Positions 41,147-51,141 of a DNA stretch of 64,000 nt are shown piece after piece; position 1 is the first letter of the stretch; every line of letters begins with the position of its first letter. The position numbers and the translations under genes are program-made. This DNA is from Roseibium sp. MMSF_3412 (lineage in GTDB: Bacteria > Pseudomonadota > Alphaproteobacteria > Rhizobiales > Stappiaceae). The stretch lies in NCBI RefSeq assembly GCF_030733265.1, contig NZ_JASHJI010000004.1, forward strand, positions 186,001 to 250,000, in the 5' to 3' direction. The notes under the pieces are model-generated. The model was given only the letters and a program-made list of their open reading frames with translations, did not search any database and was not told the origin of the DNA.

Positions 41147-41478
41147 AGCCATGCAATTTTGTGGATGACTTCTTTTTGCATTTTTCGCGTTCCCTATCGT
41201 GAATTTTACCAGCCAACACGCTGACATAAAAATTTGTTTTTAATCAATATGTTACAGACATGTAGGAATCAGAAAACTCAATCGAACCGGATTCGATACG
41301 AGTCAATAGATCCTATTTGAAAATTTTTTTGAAATGGCGGTTTTTGGATTGTGACAGTGCGCTCAAGGGCAAAAAGTTATTGCCGCAAAAAGCATTTGCC
41401 GCTTCACCCACAACAGGCAAAAAATCTCTGACGTTGGGGCAAAATCGAGGCTTTTCCGGAAATCGTCAAAAGTCGCTG

Positions 41479-41506
41479 TTGCCCCCTCTGAATCCGTCTG
41501 TATATT
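41479..41506 (+). promoter_or_regulatory. candidate promoter for rhodanese-dnaA with a GANTC site in the spacer
   Basis: TTGCCC (4 of 6), 16 bases, TATATT (5 of 6). A GAATC methylation site (41490-41494) lies inside the spacer, as in CcrM-controlled Caulobacter promoters. Confidence 0.5.
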
Positions 41507-41706
41507 AGGGACACGGCTGGCGACGAAGACCAGCATTGAACGTAAAAACGGTGCTTGGAACGAACATGAATAAGTCTAAACGATGTATAGCTGAGCACGC
41601 GGTTTCCAGATCGTGGATTGGATACATGTATGTATTCGATTCACAGGGTTCTTAGTTCATTTCCGAACTGACTCTCAACTTCGACATTGTTGGCAATACT
41701 TTAAGT

Positions 41707-41732
41707 CGATAGCACTTTGCTATCGGAGGGGG
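41707..41732 (+). promoter_or_regulatory. hairpin and ribosome site that decide the rhodanese start
   Basis: CGATAGC / GCTATCG with a 5-base loop (41707-41725) runs directly into GGAGGGGG (41725-41732), 5 bases before TTG 41738. The strong ribosome site selects this TTG rather than the TTG at 41717, which lies inside the stem. Confidence 0.6.
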
Positions 41733-41737
41733 CATCT

Positions 41738-42178
41738 TTGCAAAGCGTGGGTGGTTACGCTGGAAACGTAACGTCGCAAGAGGCGTTTGACGCACTCTCC
41801 GGGCATGCTGATGCAGTACTCGTTGACGTGCGCACGCAGGCCGAATGGTCCTTTGTCGGCGTGCCGGATCTCCGCCCGATCGAGAAGGAAGCGATGCTGG
41901 TGGAGTGGCAGAGCTTTCCCTCTTCCGGGCCGAATCCCGGGTTCGCAAATGCAGTCGCGAACCACCTTTCGAAAAAAGGGCTTGACCTGAACGCCCCAAT
42001 CTATTTCTTGTGCCGCTCCGGTGCCCGGAGCCAGGCGGCAGCAATAGCCCTGACCCAAGCCGGGTACACACAGTGTTTCAACATCTCTGACGGGTTTGAA
42101 GGGCCGCTGGACGCGGATCGTCATCGCGGCACACAGTCCGGCTGGAAGGCCGCCGGGTTGCCCTGGATTCAGAGTTAG
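41738..42178 (+). CDS. rhodanese-like sulfurtransferase domain protein
   Basis: 146-residue single-domain rhodanese: 'VTSQEAFDALSGHADAVLVD' then 'VRTQAEWSFVGVPDL' and the active-site loop 'FLCRSGARSQAAAIALTQAG', whose Cys would carry persulfide. Likely transfers sulfane sulfur; partner unknown. It starts at TTG behind a near-perfect ribosome site that abuts a hairpin. It precedes dnaA by 153 bases with no terminator-like T tract, so the two may share a transcript. Confidence 0.9.
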   Translation: MQSVGGYAGNVTSQEAFDALSGHADAVLVDVRTQAEWSFVGVPDLRPIEKEAMLVEWQSFPSSGPNPGFANAVANHLSKKGLDLNAPIYFLCRSGARSQAAAIALTQAGYTQCFNISDGFEGPLDADRHRGTQSGWKAAGLPWIQS

Positions 42179-42202
42179 TTTCCCTTCGATATGACGGGAA
42201 GC

Positions 42203-42274
42203 GGCGGCAGGCGTGAAACTGCCGCCAACGAAATAACCGTCCCAAAAGGGACAAAATAAGGCTGCAAAAGCAGC
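42203..42274 (+). promoter_or_regulatory. three successive hairpins in the dnaA leader
   Basis: GGCGGCAG/CTGCCGCC (42203-42226, 8-base loop), GTCCC-AAAA-GGGAC (42239-42252) and GCTGC-AAAA-GCAGC (42261-42274). The last two share an AAAA loop and 5-base stems. None is followed by a T tract; they lie 58-129 bases before the dnaA start, the place of a regulated 5' leader. Confidence 0.6.
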
Positions 42275-42331
42275 AAGGCGTCGAAGATCGGCTGTGGCGG
42301 ACCGGTCTTCATGAAACAGGAGGCAAATGAT

Positions 42332-43807
42332 ATGCAGGTTCAGGAGGCCGGTGGCTCCGAACATTGGAAGCGGGTAAAGAAACAGCTTCGCGCCGAATTG
42401 GGCGATGACGTTTTTACCAGCTGGTTTGCACGCGTGGACCTTGAGGAACACCAGGACGGCACGGTGCGGCTGTCTGTTCCGACCCGGTTCCTGAAGCAAT
42501 GGATTCAAAACAACTACAATGACCAGCTTATGGGTCTTTGGCAGCGTGAATGCGACAACGTTCATCGCATTGAGCTGACGGTGCGGGGCGCGATCCGCCC
42601 CCGGCAGACCCCGGTTGCACAGCCAGGCCTGGCGGCTCCGAGCGGTGTCAAAGCCATCAGTGCCGACGGCCGGGCAGACACGCTCGGCGACGCGTCGCAG
42701 GTGACGCGCGCTCAAGCGGCGACAGCGGCGCTTGGACGCGGCGACACCAGTGCCGACAGTGCGCGCGACGTGCTGCAGGGCGCTGCGCTTGACCCGAAAT
42801 ACACGTTCGAAACATTTGTCGAGGGCGAGTCGAACAATCTGGCTCTCGCGGCGGCACGGCAGGTCGCCGCCGGCGGCACCGTCACGTTCAACCCGCTTTA
42901 TCTTCATGCGTCAGTCGGGCTTGGCAAAACCCACCTGATGCAGGCGGTCGCCGCCAAGGCGCGGGCGAACGGACACAAGGTGCTTTACCTCACGGCCGAA
43001 CACTTCATGTACAAGTTCGTGGCGGCGCTGAAATCCCAGTCGGCACTGGCCTTCAAGGACACGTTGCGCACGATCGACCTGCTGCTGATCGACGACATGC
43101 AGTTCCTGCACGGAAAGCAGGTCCAGCAGGAGTTCTGCCATACTCTCAATGCGCTCATTGACGGCGCCCGGCAGGTCATCGTGGCTGCCGACCGTGCACC
43201 TTCCGAGCTCGACACCCTAGACGACCGCGTGCGGTCCCGCCTCTCGGGCGGCCTGGTTGTCGGCATACAGGAGCCGGATTTCACGCTTCGCCGCAACATC
43301 CTGCTTTCCCGCGTCGAGACAGCGCAAAAATCCTATCCGCAATTCGCCGTGCCCGACAGCGTTCTGGACTATGTCGCCCGCCACGTTGCGTCCTCCGGCC
43401 GGGACCTTGAAGGCGCGCTCAACCGCCTGATCGCGCATAACCAGCTGACCAATCAGCCGATCACGCAGGAAATGGCTGAAATGACCCTGCGCGACCTGGT
43501 GCGGTCCAGCGAACCGCGCCGCGTCAAGATCGAGGACATCCAGCGCGTCGTCTCCAAGCATTACAACGTTACCAAGGCAGATCTCCTGTCCGCCCGCCGC
43601 ACCCGGACGATCGTGCGTCCGCGGCAGATCGCCATGTATCTGGCAAAGGTGATGACCCCCCGGTCGCTGCCCGAAATCGGACGCCGGTTCGGAAACAGGG
43701 ACCACACAACGGTGCTTCACGCGGTGCGCAAGATCGAGGAACTGGCGCGGGCGGACTATGCCCTGGCCCAGGAGCTCGAGCTGCTGAAACGCATGCTGGA
43801 CGCCTGA
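42332..43807 (+). CDS. dnaA: chromosomal replication initiator DnaA
   Basis: AAA+ protein that binds DnaA boxes and opens the origin. Domain I at the N-terminus ('[13 protein letters not shown]', 'FTSWFARV'), a variable linker (about residues 90-150), AAA+ domain with Walker A '[13 protein letters not shown]' and Walker B '[14 protein letters not shown]', and the C-terminal helix-turn-helix with '[18 protein letters not shown]'. 491 residues. ATG 42332 is chosen because AGGAGG lies 8 bases upstream; an ATG at 42311 lacks a ribosome site. The N-terminal part includes an insert common in alphaproteobacteria. Confidence 0.97.
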   Translation: MQVQEAGGSEHWKRVKKQLRAELGDDVFTSWFARVDLEEHQDGTVRLSVPTRFLKQWIQNNYNDQLMGLWQRECDNVHRIELTVRGAIRPRQTPVAQPGLAAPSGVKAISADGRADTLGDASQVTRAQAATAALGRGDTSADSARDVLQGAALDPKYTFETFVEGESNNLALAAARQVAAGGTVTFNPLYLHASVGLGKTHLMQAVAAKARANGHKVLYLTAEHFMYKFVAALKSQSALAFKDTLRTIDLLLIDDMQFLHGKQVQQEFCHTLNALIDGARQVIVAADRAPSELDTLDDRVRSRLSGGLVVGIQEPDFTLRRNILLSRVETAQKSYPQFAVPDSVLDYVARHVASSGRDLEGALNRLIAHNQLTNQPITQEMAEMTLRDLVRSSEPRRVKIEDIQRVVSKHYNVTKADLLSARRTRTIVRPRQIAMYLAKVMTPRSLPEIGRRFGNRDHTTVLHAVRKIEELARADYALAQELELLKRMLDA

Positions 43808-43838
43808 CCGCATCACTGCACGATTTTCAGTCGAAATC

Positions 43839-43871
43839 GGGGGCGTTCCGCGTGGACGCCCCCTTGCTTTT
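43839..43871 (+). terminator. terminator after dnaA
   Basis: Perfect GGGGGCGT / ACGCCCCC stem with a 9-base loop, followed by TTGCTTTT. Separates dnaA from dnaN. Confidence 0.85.
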
Positions 43872-43901
43872 GACGACGGTTAAGGGCAGTGTCTTCCCCC
43901 C

Positions 43902-43952
43902 GCTCCCGGTGGGAGCGCACATGTCCAGATTGGTCGGGCGAATTGGCCCGAC
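43902..43952 (+). promoter_or_regulatory. two hairpins in the dnaN leader
   Basis: GCTCCC-GGT-GGGAGC (43902-43916) and GTCGGGC/GCCCGAC with a 6-base loop (43933-43952), the second ending 24 bases before the dnaN start. No T tract; probable leader structure. Confidence 0.4.
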
Positions 43953-43976
43953 ATTTCACGAGCACGGAAGAAGCGT

Positions 43977-45095
43977 ATGAAAGCGACCCTCGAGCGGACC
44001 GATCTCCTCAAGTCCCTGACGCACGTTCACCGGGTGGTCGAGCGGCGTAACACCATTCCCATCCTGTCCAACGTCCTCCTGCGCGCCGACGGAAACGCGA
44101 TCAATCTCAAGGCGACCGACCTGGATCTCGAGATTGTCGAATCCGTACCGGCCATGGTTGAAATGCCCGGCGCGACGACTGTTCCCGCTCACATGTTCTA
44201 CGACATCGTCCGCAAGCTGCCGGAGGGGTCGCAGGTTGTCCTTGAGACCACGGGCGACAACGCGACGCTGGAAATACGGGCGGGCCGTTCGAAATTCACG
44301 CTGCAGATGCTGCCGGAGACCGATTTCCCGGACCTGACCGCCGGCGACTTCAGCCACGGCTTCGCGCTCGGTGCGGCCGATATCCGCAAGCTGATCGACA
44401 CCACGCAATTCGCGATCTCGACCGAGGAAACCCGGTATTATCTCAACGGGATCTACCTGCACACCGTCGATGCCGCAAACGGCCAGCAGTTTCGCGCCGT
44501 GGCGACAGACGGGCACCGTCTGGCGCAGGCCGAAGTCATCGCTCCGCAGGGCGCTTCCGGGATGCCCGGGATCATCGTGCCGCGGAAGACGGTCGGCGAA
44601 ATGCAGAAACTGCTGGAAGACCCGGAAGCGAACGTTCAGATCGAACTGTCGGAAACCAAGATCCGGATCACCACCGGGTCCATTATCCTCACGTCGAAGC
44701 TGATCGACGGCACGTTTCCGGACTACGGGCGGGTCATTCCGCAGAACAACGACAAGGAAATGCGGGTCGACCGGGACGAGTTCAAGGAGGCGGTCGATCG
44801 TGTTTCGACGATTTCCTCCGAGCGCGGGCGCGCAGTCAAACTGTCGCTCGACGAAGGCCGGATGGTCCTGACCGTCAACAACCCGGATTCGGGCAGCGCA
44901 ACCGAGGAACTGGCGGTCGAATACGACGCAGAGCCGCTCGAAATCGGCTTCAATTCCCGCTACCTGCTCGACATCGCAAATCAGCTTGGCAGCGACACAG
45001 CCCTGTTCCGCCTTGCCGATTCAGGTTCGCCGACACTGATCCAGGACAATACGGTCGAAGACTGCCTGTTCGTCCTCATGCCAATGCGTGTCTGA
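43977..45095 (+). CDS. dnaN: DNA polymerase III sliding clamp (beta)
   Basis: Ring-forming processivity clamp of 372 residues in three similar domains. 'MKATLERTDLLKSLTHVHRVVERRNTIPILSN' pattern at the start (seen as 'RRNTIPILSNVLL'), 'ATDGHRLAQAEV' in the middle, and the C-terminal 'LFVLMPMRV', which is the clamp's M-P-M-R-hydrophobic end near the partner-binding cleft. Follows dnaA after a terminator, and precedes recF by 28 bases. Confidence 0.98.
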   Translation: MKATLERTDLLKSLTHVHRVVERRNTIPILSNVLLRADGNAINLKATDLDLEIVESVPAMVEMPGATTVPAHMFYDIVRKLPEGSQVVLETTGDNATLEIRAGRSKFTLQMLPETDFPDLTAGDFSHGFALGAADIRKLIDTTQFAISTEETRYYLNGIYLHTVDAANGQQFRAVATDGHRLAQAEVIAPQGASGMPGIIVPRKTVGEMQKLLEDPEANVQIELSETKIRITTGSIILTSKLIDGTFPDYGRVIPQNNDKEMRVDRDEFKEAVDRVSTISSERGRAVKLSLDEGRMVLTVNNPDSGSATEELAVEYDAEPLEIGFNSRYLLDIANQLGSDTALFRLADSGSPTLIQDNTVEDCLFVLMPMRV

Positions 45096-45123
45096 TCCCG
45101 GGAACGGAAGCGGAAGCTGAACG

Positions 45124-46272
45124 ATGAGCGCATTCAGGACGGCGAGAGTGACACGCCTGTCCCTGACCGACTTCCGCAACCATGAAAGACTGTCGCTTGA
45201 TGTCGCCTCGACCATGGTTGCGCTTGTCGGTGCCAACGGGGCCGGCAAAACCAACGTGCTGGAAGCCGTCTCCTTTCTGACAGCAGGCCGCGGCCTGCGC
45301 CGCGCAACGCTCGCGGACATTGCCCGGACCCCGGGTCCGGGCAGTTGGAGCGTTGTCGCGACAGTTGAACTCGACGGACTGGAAACGAAGCTTGGCACAG
45401 GACTTGTCGAAGGCGCGAGCGGACGGAAGGTCCGCATTGACGGCGAGGATGTGCGCGGCTCGGAGACGCTGCTGGACTATGTGCGCGTGCTCTGGCTGGT
45501 GCCCGCCATGGACGGCCTTTTCACCGGCCCGGGCTCGGACCGGCGCCGGTTCCTCGACCGGCTGACGCTGTCGGTCGACCCCGGCCACGGGCGCCGGGTC
45601 AGCAACTTTGAAACGGCCTTGCGCCAGAGGAACAAGCTCCTGGAACAGGGGGGGACGGAGACTTTCCTCACGGCCCTGGAACAGCAGGTCGCGGAGCTGG
45701 GCACGGCCGTCTCCATCGCCCGCCAGGAAACGGTTGATCTTCTGGCCCAGACGGTTGCCGAGCAGAAAACGCAGAGCCAACCGTTTCCGCACGCTTCGCT
45801 TGACCTGGACGGGGCGTTCGAGCGCGACACGGCCGGAATGAACGCGGCGGACCGTGAAGAGCATTACCGCGCTTTGCTGGCAAACGGGCGGGCAAGAGAC
45901 CGCGCGGCCGGACGCACGCTCAACGGCCCGCATCTCAGCGACCTCAAGGTCCGTCATGCGGCCAAGGACATGCCCGCCGCGCTCGCCTCCACGGGAGAAC
46001 AGAAGGCACTCCTGATCGGGCTGATCCTCGCCCATTGCGAACTCACCGCAAAGGTCAGCGGCATGACGCCCCTTCTGCTCCTTGACGAGGTCGCCGCGCA
46101 TCTCGATCCGGACAGGCGGGCGGCCCTCTTTTCCAAGCTCGTCCTGCTGGGCGGGCAGGTCTTCATGACGGGCACCGACCAGTCCCTCTTCGAAGCCCTG
46201 CCGGCGGAGGCCCAGATCCTTGAAATCGGCAGTGGCGAAGCCCGGCAGATCACACCTGCTCCAACCTCATAA
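45124..46272 (+). CDS. recF: DNA replication and repair protein RecF
   Basis: SMC-like ATPase that helps load RecA at gaps. Walker A 'GANGAGKTNVLEAVSFL', ABC signature region 'ASTGEQKALLIGLIL', Walker B 'LLLLDEVAAHLDPDRR'. 382 residues. The dnaN-recF-gyrB order is conserved, but a strong promoter-like sequence precedes gyrB. Confidence 0.96.
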   Translation: MSAFRTARVTRLSLTDFRNHERLSLDVASTMVALVGANGAGKTNVLEAVSFLTAGRGLRRATLADIARTPGPGSWSVVATVELDGLETKLGTGLVEGASGRKVRIDGEDVRGSETLLDYVRVLWLVPAMDGLFTGPGSDRRRFLDRLTLSVDPGHGRRVSNFETALRQRNKLLEQGGTETFLTALEQQVAELGTAVSIARQETVDLLAQTVAEQKTQSQPFPHASLDLDGAFERDTAGMNAADREEHYRALLANGRARDRAAGRTLNGPHLSDLKVRHAAKDMPAALASTGEQKALLIGLILAHCELTAKVSGMTPLLLLDEVAAHLDPDRRAALFSKLVLLGGQVFMTGTDQSLFEALPAEAQILEIGSGEARQITPAPTS

Positions 46273-46338
46273 AACCGCCTGAATCTTGTGGTTTTCCACC
46301 ATAATCGTTTCGCTGGCTTCACCATGGGCCGCGTGCGG

Positions 46339-46366
46339 TTGAACACCCCGGGGAACCCCGTATAAC
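46339..46366 (+). promoter_or_regulatory. candidate promoter of gyrB with overlapping palindrome
   Basis: TTGAAC (46339-46344), 16 bases, TATAAC (46361-46366). The -10 hexamer sits in the loop and 3' arm of the palindrome ACCCCGT-ATA-ACGGGGT (46355-46371), a possible site for supercoiling or repressor control. Confidence 0.55.
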
Positions 46367-46395
46367 GGGGTGATAACAGACAAACCGATTGGTGA

Positions 46396-48858
<2,463 letters not shown>

Positions 48859-49274
48859 TCCTTGTCGGGAAGCGCATAAAGTTTCGCCGCGCGCGTAAAA
48901 TTTCGCGAGGCGGCGAAGCGGTTTCCATCTGAATTCATAAATTAAAATAACTCAGGCGGAAACAAACACCCTGCCTAAATTGCCGCGGCATGAGTTTCCC
49001 CTCGACAAGGATCGAGATTTCGGATTTCCAATCGATCCGGAAATCGGGCTCCTGCCAATGCACGCTGTTCGCTGAACAAGCGCCGGGTTCGGCCCGAAGC
49101 GGGCCTTGAACCCTCCGTCAACGGACACCCGTTTGCGCCGCATTCCGATCTTTGAGAGCAACTTTGCCTAGTCTTGAAAGCCCTTGGGTCTTGCAAACGC
49201 CTGTCGTTTGGCCATATTTCGCGTTCACTAAGAGATGCTTGTTGTGCAGCTGATTCAATCGCTGACATCCCGGG
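48859..49274. other. gene-free region after gyrB
   Basis: About 416 bases. It contains a terminator-like nested stem TTCGCCGC/GCGGCGAA (48883-48890 with 48910-48917) and an AT-rich patch around 48936-48952 that could hold the promoter of the metal-related genes. No credible gene on either strand; a 184-codon minus frame here overlaps the next plus gene and has no recognisable protein features. Confidence 0.55.
48883..48917 (+). terminator. terminator-like hairpin after gyrB
   Basis: Perfect 8-base outer arms TTCGCCGC / GCGGCGAA with an inner CGCG/CGCG pair around TAAAATTT. No clear T tract follows, so the call rests on position and stem strength. Confidence 0.5.
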
Positions 49275-49658
49275 ATGAACAGGAAACGGTTTTTGGTCCG
49301 ATTGACGGTGACAAAGAAGCTGGTCTGGCGAAGGTTCCTGACGGGCGTTGTTTGCATGTGCTTGTGTGTCTGGACCACTGTTCCGTCCGCGTCTCATACG
49401 CCGAAGATCCTGGAAACCGTCCAGGAACATCTCCAGTTGATTGAAGACCACGGCCATTCCCACGGGTTCGAAATCGATCTGCTTTGGGCCATGCACGGCC
49501 ATCAGCACGACCTTGCGGACCATGACCACAACACTGCCGTGCTGGTGAAGTCCGGCCCGAAATCACCGCATGTGTTTGATACCTCGTCCTGGCGGCTGCC
49601 TGTCAGCGACGCGAAATCCGCGCTCACATCCCCGCCGAAACGTCCTCCAAGGGGCTAA
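49275..49658 (+). CDS. histidine-rich secreted hypothetical protein
   Basis: 127 residues. A basic start and a hydrophobic stretch (about residues 20-42, 'FLTGVVCMCLCVWTTVPSAS') look like a signal peptide. The middle is rich in His and acidic residues: 'EDHGHSHGFEID' and 'MHGHQHDLADHDHN', as in periplasmic divalent-metal binding proteins. It is followed 54 bases later by a HupE/UreJ permease. No family name is recognised; a metal-buffer role is inferred. Start codon uncertain because no good ribosome site is seen. Confidence 0.65.
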   Translation: MNRKRFLVRLTVTKKLVWRRFLTGVVCMCLCVWTTVPSASHTPKILETVQEHLQLIEDHGHSHGFEIDLLWAMHGHQHDLADHDHNTAVLVKSGPKSPHVFDTSSWRLPVSDAKSALTSPPKRPPRG

Positions 49659-49712
49659 CAGATCGCCCGGTTCGGGCTCGCCAGAAATCTGTTACTCACT
49701 TGGAAGGACCTA

Positions 49713-50444
49713 ATGAAGTCTTGTTCAATCACGGGGCACACCAGGCTGTCGCACGCCTTTGCTGTCGCCCTTTCACTCCTGCTTCTGTGTTTTGCCGCAG
49801 GCATCCAGACAGCTGCCGCGCATGATGTAACCCCGGGCGACGCGGGCTACATCCAGGAGATCTGGGGTGTTCACATCATCCCGTTCATCTATCTCGGGGC
49901 CAAGCACATGGTCACCGGATATGACCACATTCTGTTCCTGTTGGGGGTCGTCTTCTTTCTCTACAAGATGAAGGATGTGGCCATTTATGTGAGCCTTTTT
50001 GCACTCGGCCATTCAATCACCATGCTGCTCGGCGTGTGGTATGGCTGGGGCATCAACGCCTACATCATTGATGCAATCATCGGCCTGTCAGTGGTCTACA
50101 AGGCGCTCGACAACCTCGGCGCCTTCCAGACATGGCTGGGTTTCCAGCCGAACACCAAGGCCGCAACGTTCATCTTCGGATTGTTCCACGGGACAGGCCT
50201 AGCCTCCAAGATTCTGGAATACAAGATCTCGCCGGATGGCCTCCTGGCCAATCTGCTCGCCTTCAACGTCGGCGTTGAGGTTGGACAGCTTCTCGCCCTG
50301 TTCGTGATCCTCATTGTCATGGGATACTGGCGTAAAAGCCCAAACTTCATGCATCAGGCCAAGATCGCGAATATCATCATGGTTTTCCTCGGCGTGCTGC
50401 TGACCTATCAGCAGATCGCCGGTTACATCGCCAGCACGGCATGA
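49713..50444 (+). CDS. HupE/UreJ-family membrane protein
   Basis: 243 residues: an N-terminal signal-type segment ending 'AAAHDVTPGD', then about six membrane helices. HupE/UreJ motifs are the histidine-acid sites 'GYDHILFLLG' and 'FALGHSITM', plus 'FGLFHGTGLA' and 'FNVGVEVGQL'. The family includes nickel/cobalt permeases serving hydrogenase or urease, and many members have unknown metals. Neither a hydrogenase nor urease gene is in this window. GGAAGGA precedes the ATG. The next gene starts 12 bases later. Confidence 0.85.
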   Translation: MKSCSITGHTRLSHAFAVALSLLLLCFAAGIQTAAAHDVTPGDAGYIQEIWGVHIIPFIYLGAKHMVTGYDHILFLLGVVFFLYKMKDVAIYVSLFALGHSITMLLGVWYGWGINAYIIDAIIGLSVVYKALDNLGAFQTWLGFQPNTKAATFIFGLFHGTGLASKILEYKISPDGLLANLLAFNVGVEVGQLLALFVILIVMGYWRKSPNFMHQAKIANIIMVFLGVLLTYQQIAGYIASTA

Positions 50445-50456
50445 TTGGAGAGAGCA

Positions 50457-51071
50457 ATGTACAACGCACCCCAACCCAAACTCGAAGACCTGCCGAGCAA
50501 CCGGCAGCTCCGCCGCATGTCGATCATTGCCGCCATCGGTGCCACTGCGATTGGCGTCATGGTCTACCTCCCTGCTGAATATGGCATCGACCCGACGGGC
50601 GTCGGCAATATTCTCGGTCTCACCGAAATGGGTGAGATCAAGCAACAACTGGCGGACGAAGCGGCCGAAGACGAAAAGCTGCATGGCGCGGAAGGTTCGT
50701 CGTCGCTCATTGACGATGTCTTTGGCCTGTTCGTCTCGACAGCACACGCGCAAGGGGCGTGGACCGACGAGGTGACCTTCACGCTTGAACCCGGTGCCTA
50801 CACCGAAATCAAGGCCACCATGGAGAAAGGCGCGACGCTGACCTACGCATGGACGGCCGAAGGCGGACGGATCAACTTTGATCTGCACGCCCATGCAGGC
50901 GGCGAGAATGTCACCTACGAAAAAGGCCGCGGCCAGACCTCCGGCGAAGGCAGCTTCGAGACACCCTTCGCAGGGGACCATGGCTGGTTCTGGCGGAACC
51001 GCGACAAGACAGCAGTCTCGGTGACGCTGAAGCTGCGCGGCGACTACAGCGGCATCGTTCGTAGCGACTAG
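50457..51071 (+). CDS. membrane-anchored beta-rich protein linked to HupE
   Basis: 204 residues: a short polar N-terminus, one hydrophobic segment (about 20-40, 'MSIIAAIGATAIGVMVYLP'), an acidic linker, a second hydrophobic/Ala-rich stretch 'FGLFVSTAHAQ', then a ~110-residue domain. The domain has 'INFDLHAHAG' and 'AGDHGWFWRNRDKTAVSVTL' motifs, reminiscent of a GOLD-like beta sandwich. It is in an operon with the HupE/UreJ gene, so a role in its metal supply or assembly is inferred. Start at ATG 50457 after GGAGAGAG; a TTG 12 bases earlier is unlikely. Confidence 0.75.
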   Translation: MYNAPQPKLEDLPSNRQLRRMSIIAAIGATAIGVMVYLPAEYGIDPTGVGNILGLTEMGEIKQQLADEAAEDEKLHGAEGSSSLIDDVFGLFVSTAHAQGAWTDEVTFTLEPGAYTEIKATMEKGATLTYAWTAEGGRINFDLHAHAGGENVTYEKGRGQTSGEGSFETPFAGDHGWFWRNRDKTAVSVTLKLRGDYSGIVRSD

Positions 51072-51077
51072 GGACAA

Positions 51078-51109
51078 TGCCACGCGCCTGTTTCGGCGGA
51101 TGCGTGGCA
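51078..51109. terminator. shared hairpin between the HupE operon and dmeF
   Basis: Perfect TGCCACGC / GCGTGGCA arms with a 16-base loop, lying between two convergent genes. No T tract, so strength is uncertain. Confidence 0.5.
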
Positions 51110-51141
51110 CATCCCTGATTTGTTCGAATGTGTTGAGGCCG

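Larger units (their letters stand above)
41147..41737. other. AT-rich control region upstream of rhodanese-dnaA, possible origin vicinity
   Basis: About 590 bases without a recognised gene and clearly richer in A+T than its surroundings, especially 41210-41340. It holds one DnaA-box-like 9-mer TGTGGATGA (41160-41168, one mismatch), six GANTC sites (41266, 41290, 41300, 41490, 41638, 41670), a candidate promoter at 41479-41506, a 29-codon open frame at 41566-41655, and a hairpin against the rhodanese ribosome site. A single box is too little to call oriC. Confidence 0.55.

Noticed and set aside
41147-41737. Definite oriC
   Set aside because: Only one near-match DnaA box and no array of 13-mers; the call needs whole-chromosome skew.
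48975-49529. 184-codon minus-strand frame after gyrB
   Set aside because: It overlaps the His-rich plus-strand gene and shows no signal peptide, domain or ribosome site.
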